Source: an uncultured Eubacteriales bacterium
GTDB lineage: Bacteria > Bacillota > Clostridia > Christensenellales > UBA1242
Direction of reading: 5' to 3'
DNA: 27,808 bases
Assembly (NCBI GenBank): GCA_900557645.1
Contig: USSZ01000013.1
Location: 1 to 27,808 of the forward strand
Shown here: in pieces, positions 24,921-27,808 of the stretch
How the letters are laid out: every line of letters starts with the position of its first letter
How positions within the stretch are numbered: the first letter of the stretch is position 1
Program-made: the position numbers and the translations under genes
The notes under the pieces: generated by a model
Database searches by the model: none
Told to the model about the DNA's origin: nothing
The model's input: only the letters and a program-made list of their open reading frames with translations

Positions 24921-27752
24921 ATGAAAGATACAATAATTATTAAGGGTGCAAAAGAAAATAATTTAAAAAATGTAAATTTAGAATTTCCCAAAAATAAACT
25001 TGTTGTTTTTACTGGAGTAAGTGGATCAGGAAAATCAAGTTTGGCTTTTGGGACTATTTTTGCTGAAGGACAAAGACGATACATTGAAAGTTTATCTTCA
25101 TATGCTCGTCAATTTTTAGGTCAGGCACAAAAACCTGATGTGGAGTCGATTGATGGTCTTAGTCCTGCAATATCAATAGATCAAAAAACAACTAATCATA
25201 ATCCTCGTTCAACTGTTGGGACTGTTACAGAAATATATGATTATTTAAGATTATTATTTGCAAGAGTAGGTGTTCCATATTGTCCACATTGTCATAAACC
25301 AATTTCACAACAAACAGTCGATCAGATTGTTGATGTTATAAATACATTTGCACTTGGAAGCAAACTTACAATCATGGCACCAATAGTAAGAGGTCAAAAG
25401 GGTGCTTTTGCAAAACAATTTGAAAGTTTAAAAAAATCAGGTTATGCAAGAGTTCAAGTTGATGGAAGCATTTATTCACTTGATGAAGAAATTGTTTTAG
25501 ATAAAAATATAAAACATGATATTAAGGTTGTTATTGATAGAATAGTTTTAAAAGAAAACATTATATCAAGACTGACTGACAGTATAGAAACAGCAGTTAA
25601 ACTGGCAGAAGGACTTGTTATTGTAGATAAAGATGGTGAAGAACAACTTTTTAGCACAAATTATTCTTGTCCTTATTGTGGTTGGACACTTGAAGAAATT
25701 ACACCAAGGTTATTTTCATTTAATGCACCTTTTGGTGCATGTCCAAAATGTTCAGGTCTCGGTGTTTATTCTGATGTTTCAGAGAACTTAATTTTAAAAG
25801 ATGGTGATTTGTCAATACGACAGGGTGCATTTAATGCTACGGGCTGGAGAATAGATGGAGGTGGACTTGCTGAAAGATATTTTCTAGCATTATCAAAAAA
25901 ATATAATATTGATTTAGATTGCCCTGTAAATAAATTGCCAAGGAAACAATTAGATATTTTGTTATATGGGAATGATGGAGAAAGACTTGATTTATATGAA
26001 AATGAAGCAAGAAATAAAACTTTTGAACATTTTAATGGCAAAAAAGCATTATCTTTTGAAGGAATTATAAATAATTTAAAAAGAAGACTTGCAGAAAGCA
26101 AAAGTGATTTTATAAGGTTTGAAATAGGTAAATTTGTTCGAGAAATTACTTGTCCAGTATGTAAAGGGAAAAGATTAAATGAAAGTGCGTTGTCAGTAAA
26201 AATCAAAGAAAAAAATATCGCTGAAATTTGTGATATGTCTGTTGGTGAACTTTTAACATATTTTGATGATTTAAAATTATCAAAAGAAAAGACAGAAATT
26301 GCTGAAAGTATTTTAAAAGAAATTAAATCAAGGATAAAATTTTTATCAGATGTAGGTCTAAATTATCTTACATTGTCTCGTTCTGCAGAAACTTTGTCTG
26401 GTGGTGAATCTCAACGAATAAGACTGGCAACTCAAATAGGTTCAGGTCTTTCGGGAGTTTTATATATACTAGATGAACCAAGTATAGGGCTTCATCAAAG
26501 GGATAACGATAGGTTAATTCAAACTTTAAAAAACTTAAGAGATTTAGGAAATACGCTCGTTGTTGTCGAACATGACGAAGATACCATCAGGTCTGCTGAT
26601 TGGATTGTAGATGTAGGTCCATTTGCTGGTGTTCATGGTGGTGAAATTGTAGGAAATGGAACTTATGAAGACATAATAAAATCTAAAAATTCTATAACAG
26701 CGAAATTTTTGACAGGTGAGGAAAAAATAGAAGTTCCTAAAAATCGAAGAAAACCAAAAAAGTATTTAAAGGTTAAGGGAGCAAAAGAAAATAATCTTAA
26801 AAATATTGATGTGAATATTCCATTGGGAGTTTTTACATGTATTACAGGTGTTTCAGGCAGTGGAAAATCATCTTTATTAAACGAAATAATATATCCTTAT
26901 TTATCAAATGAACTTAATAATAGTAGATTAGAACTTGGTAATTTTGATAAGATTGAAAATGTCGAAGAACTAGACAAGGTCATTAATATAGATCAATCTC
27001 CTATTGGAAGAACACCACGTTCAAATCCAGCAACCTATGTTGGAATGTTTTCATTTATAAGGGATTTGTTTGCAACTACACCAGATGCTAAAACAAGAGG
27101 GTATAAAGCCGGAAGATTTAGTTTTAATGTTAAAGGTGGAAGATGTGATGCATGTGAAGGTGCAGGCGTTAAAGAAATAGAGATGTATTTTTTACCTGAT
27201 ATAGTTGTTCCATGTGAGGTTTGCAAAGGAAAAAGATATAACCGAGAAACATTAGAAGTTCACTATAAAGGTAAAAATATATCAGATATTTTAGATATGA
27301 CGGTAGAAGAAGCATTAAAGTTTTTTGAAAACATACCATCAATAAAGAATAAGGTTCAAGCATTGCACGACGTTGGACTTGATTATATAACTTTAGGACA
27401 ATCTGCGACAACTTTATCTGGTGGAGAAGCCCAAAGGGTTAAACTTGCAACAGAATTATCGAAAAAATCTACAGGCAAAACAATTTATCTTCTTGATGAG
27501 CCAACGACAGGTCTTCATATGTATGATGTGAGAAAATTAATATCGATTCTTAATCGTTTAGTTGAAGCAGGGAACACTGTTGTCGTTATTGAACATAATC
27601 TTGATGTTATAAAATCAGCCGATTATATAATTGATTTAGGGCCAGAAGGTGGTAGTGGTGGTGGAGAGATTGTTGCAACTGGAACTCCTGAAGAAGTAGC
27701 AGATAATGATAAATCTTGGACAGGAAAATATTTGAAGAAATTACTTAATTAA
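24921..27752 (+). CDS. uvrA: Excinuclease ABC subunit A (UvrA)
   Basis: A 943-residue protein of normal length. UvrA is the dimeric ABC ATPase that finds bulky DNA damage and loads UvrB. Visible motifs: Walker A1 G-V-S-G-S-G-K-S from G32; the UvrB-interaction region after RSTVGTVTEIYDYLRLLFAR; first zinc module C250-x2-C253-x20-C274-x2-C277; first ABC signature LSGGE at 492-496; Walker A2 from G643; second zinc module C742-x2-C745-x19-C765-x2-C768; second LSGGE from L832, followed by a Walker B segment ending LLDEPTTGLH. All are intact. The ATG at 24921 is chosen because the family N-terminus (MKDTIIIKGAKENNL) starts there; an in-frame TTG at 24885 would add 12 unrelated residues across the promoter. 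There is no ribosome site, consistent with a leaderless message. Confidence 0.98.
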   Translation: MKDTIIIKGAKENNLKNVNLEFPKNKLVVFTGVSGSGKSSLAFGTIFAEGQRRYIESLSSYARQFLGQAQKPDVESIDGLSPAISIDQKTTNHNPRSTVGTVTEIYDYLRLLFARVGVPYCPHCHKPISQQTVDQIVDVINTFALGSKLTIMAPIVRGQKGAFAKQFESLKKSGYARVQVDGSIYSLDEEIVLDKNIKHDIKVVIDRIVLKENIISRLTDSIETAVKLAEGLVIVDKDGEEQLFSTNYSCPYCGWTLEEITPRLFSFNAPFGACPKCSGLGVYSDVSENLILKDGDLSIRQGAFNATGWRIDGGGLAERYFLALSKKYNIDLDCPVNKLPRKQLDILLYGNDGERLDLYENEARNKTFEHFNGKKALSFEGIINNLKRRLAESKSDFIRFEIGKFVREITCPVCKGKRLNESALSVKIKEKNIAEICDMSVGELLTYFDDLKLSKEKTEIAESILKEIKSRIKFLSDVGLNYLTLSRSAETLSGGESQRIRLATQIGSGLSGVLYILDEPSIGLHQRDNDRLIQTLKNLRDLGNTLVVVEHDEDTIRSADWIVDVGPFAGVHGGEIVGNGTYEDIIKSKNSITAKFLTGEEKIEVPKNRRKPKKYLKVKGAKENNLKNIDVNIPLGVFTCITGVSGSGKSSLLNEIIYPYLSNELNNSRLELGNFDKIENVEELDKVINIDQSPIGRTPRSNPATYVGMFSFIRDLFATTPDAKTRGYKAGRFSFNVKGGRCDACEGAGVKEIEMYFLPDIVVPCEVCKGKRYNRETLEVHYKGKNISDILDMTVEEALKFFENIPSIKNKVQALHDVGLDYITLGQSATTLSGGEAQRVKLATELSKKSTGKTIYLLDEPTTGLHMYDVRKLISILNRLVEAGNTVVVIEHNLDVIKSADYIIDLGPEGGSGGGEIVATGTPEEVADNDKSWTGKYLKKLLN

Positions 27753-27808
27753 AATATAATATAAAAAAATATTAAAATTAAAAATAATTATTATAAAAAT
27801 TAATTATT
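27753..27808. other. AT-only sequence after uvrA; nothing identified
   Basis: The last 56 bases are A and T only. An inverted repeat AATAATTA (27783-27790) / TAATTATT (27801-27808) ends at the window edge and might be the start of a weak terminator, but without downstream sequence this cannot be judged. Confidence 0.3.

Noticed and set aside
25766..26206. 146-codon minus-strand frame inside uvrA
   Set aside because: uvrA is intact and conserved on the + strand here; the antisense frame has no recognisable domain.

Overview
The window is strongly AT-rich, uses the standard bacterial code (Trp is TGG, with no suppressed TGA in any long frame) and has mostly AGGAG-type ribosome sites. Together with the style of its radC, uvrB and uvrA genes this suggests a low-GC Bacillota chromosome, probably an uncultured gut-type member of the Clostridia. 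The placement is inference; no rRNA or tRNA is present to fix it.

Region 1 (about 1-19871, some 71% of the window) is a single uninterrupted reading frame for a giant, probably secreted protein of at least 6,622 residues, open at the left edge. It alternates Ig-like beta-sandwich stretches with six clusters of GLUG-type right-handed beta-helix repeats (about 35 units). It ends in a long Asn-rich tail with a probable internal duplication and a Gly-rich, partly collagen-like C-terminus. No LPXTG motif or C-terminal membrane anchor is visible.

Region 2 (19873-20676) is radC, starting one base after the giant gene's stop, so the two are probably co-transcribed. It ends at a clean intrinsic terminator. 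That terminator lies inside the coding sequence of the next gene, which is on the opposite strand and overlaps radC by 65 bases.

Region 3 (20558-21375) is a divergent pair of small paralogues. Each has an N-terminal helical domain resembling a winged helix and one C-terminal transmembrane segment. They align without a gap over their first 58 residues. I do not recognise a named family.

Region 4 (21381-27752) is a DNA-repair block: an extended -10 promoter, a Nudix hydrolase, uvrB, a membrane-anchored Ig-like protein of unknown role, a probable terminator, then uvrA with its own promoter. The uvrA -10 box places the predicted transcription start on the A of the ATG, so uvrA may be leaderless. 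UvrA and UvrB are the damage-recognition half of nucleotide excision repair; uvrC is not in the window. The last 56 bases are AT-only sequence with no gene.

No mobile element, CRISPR array or stable RNA gene was seen. The longest stretch without a gene is 24746-24920 (175 bases).
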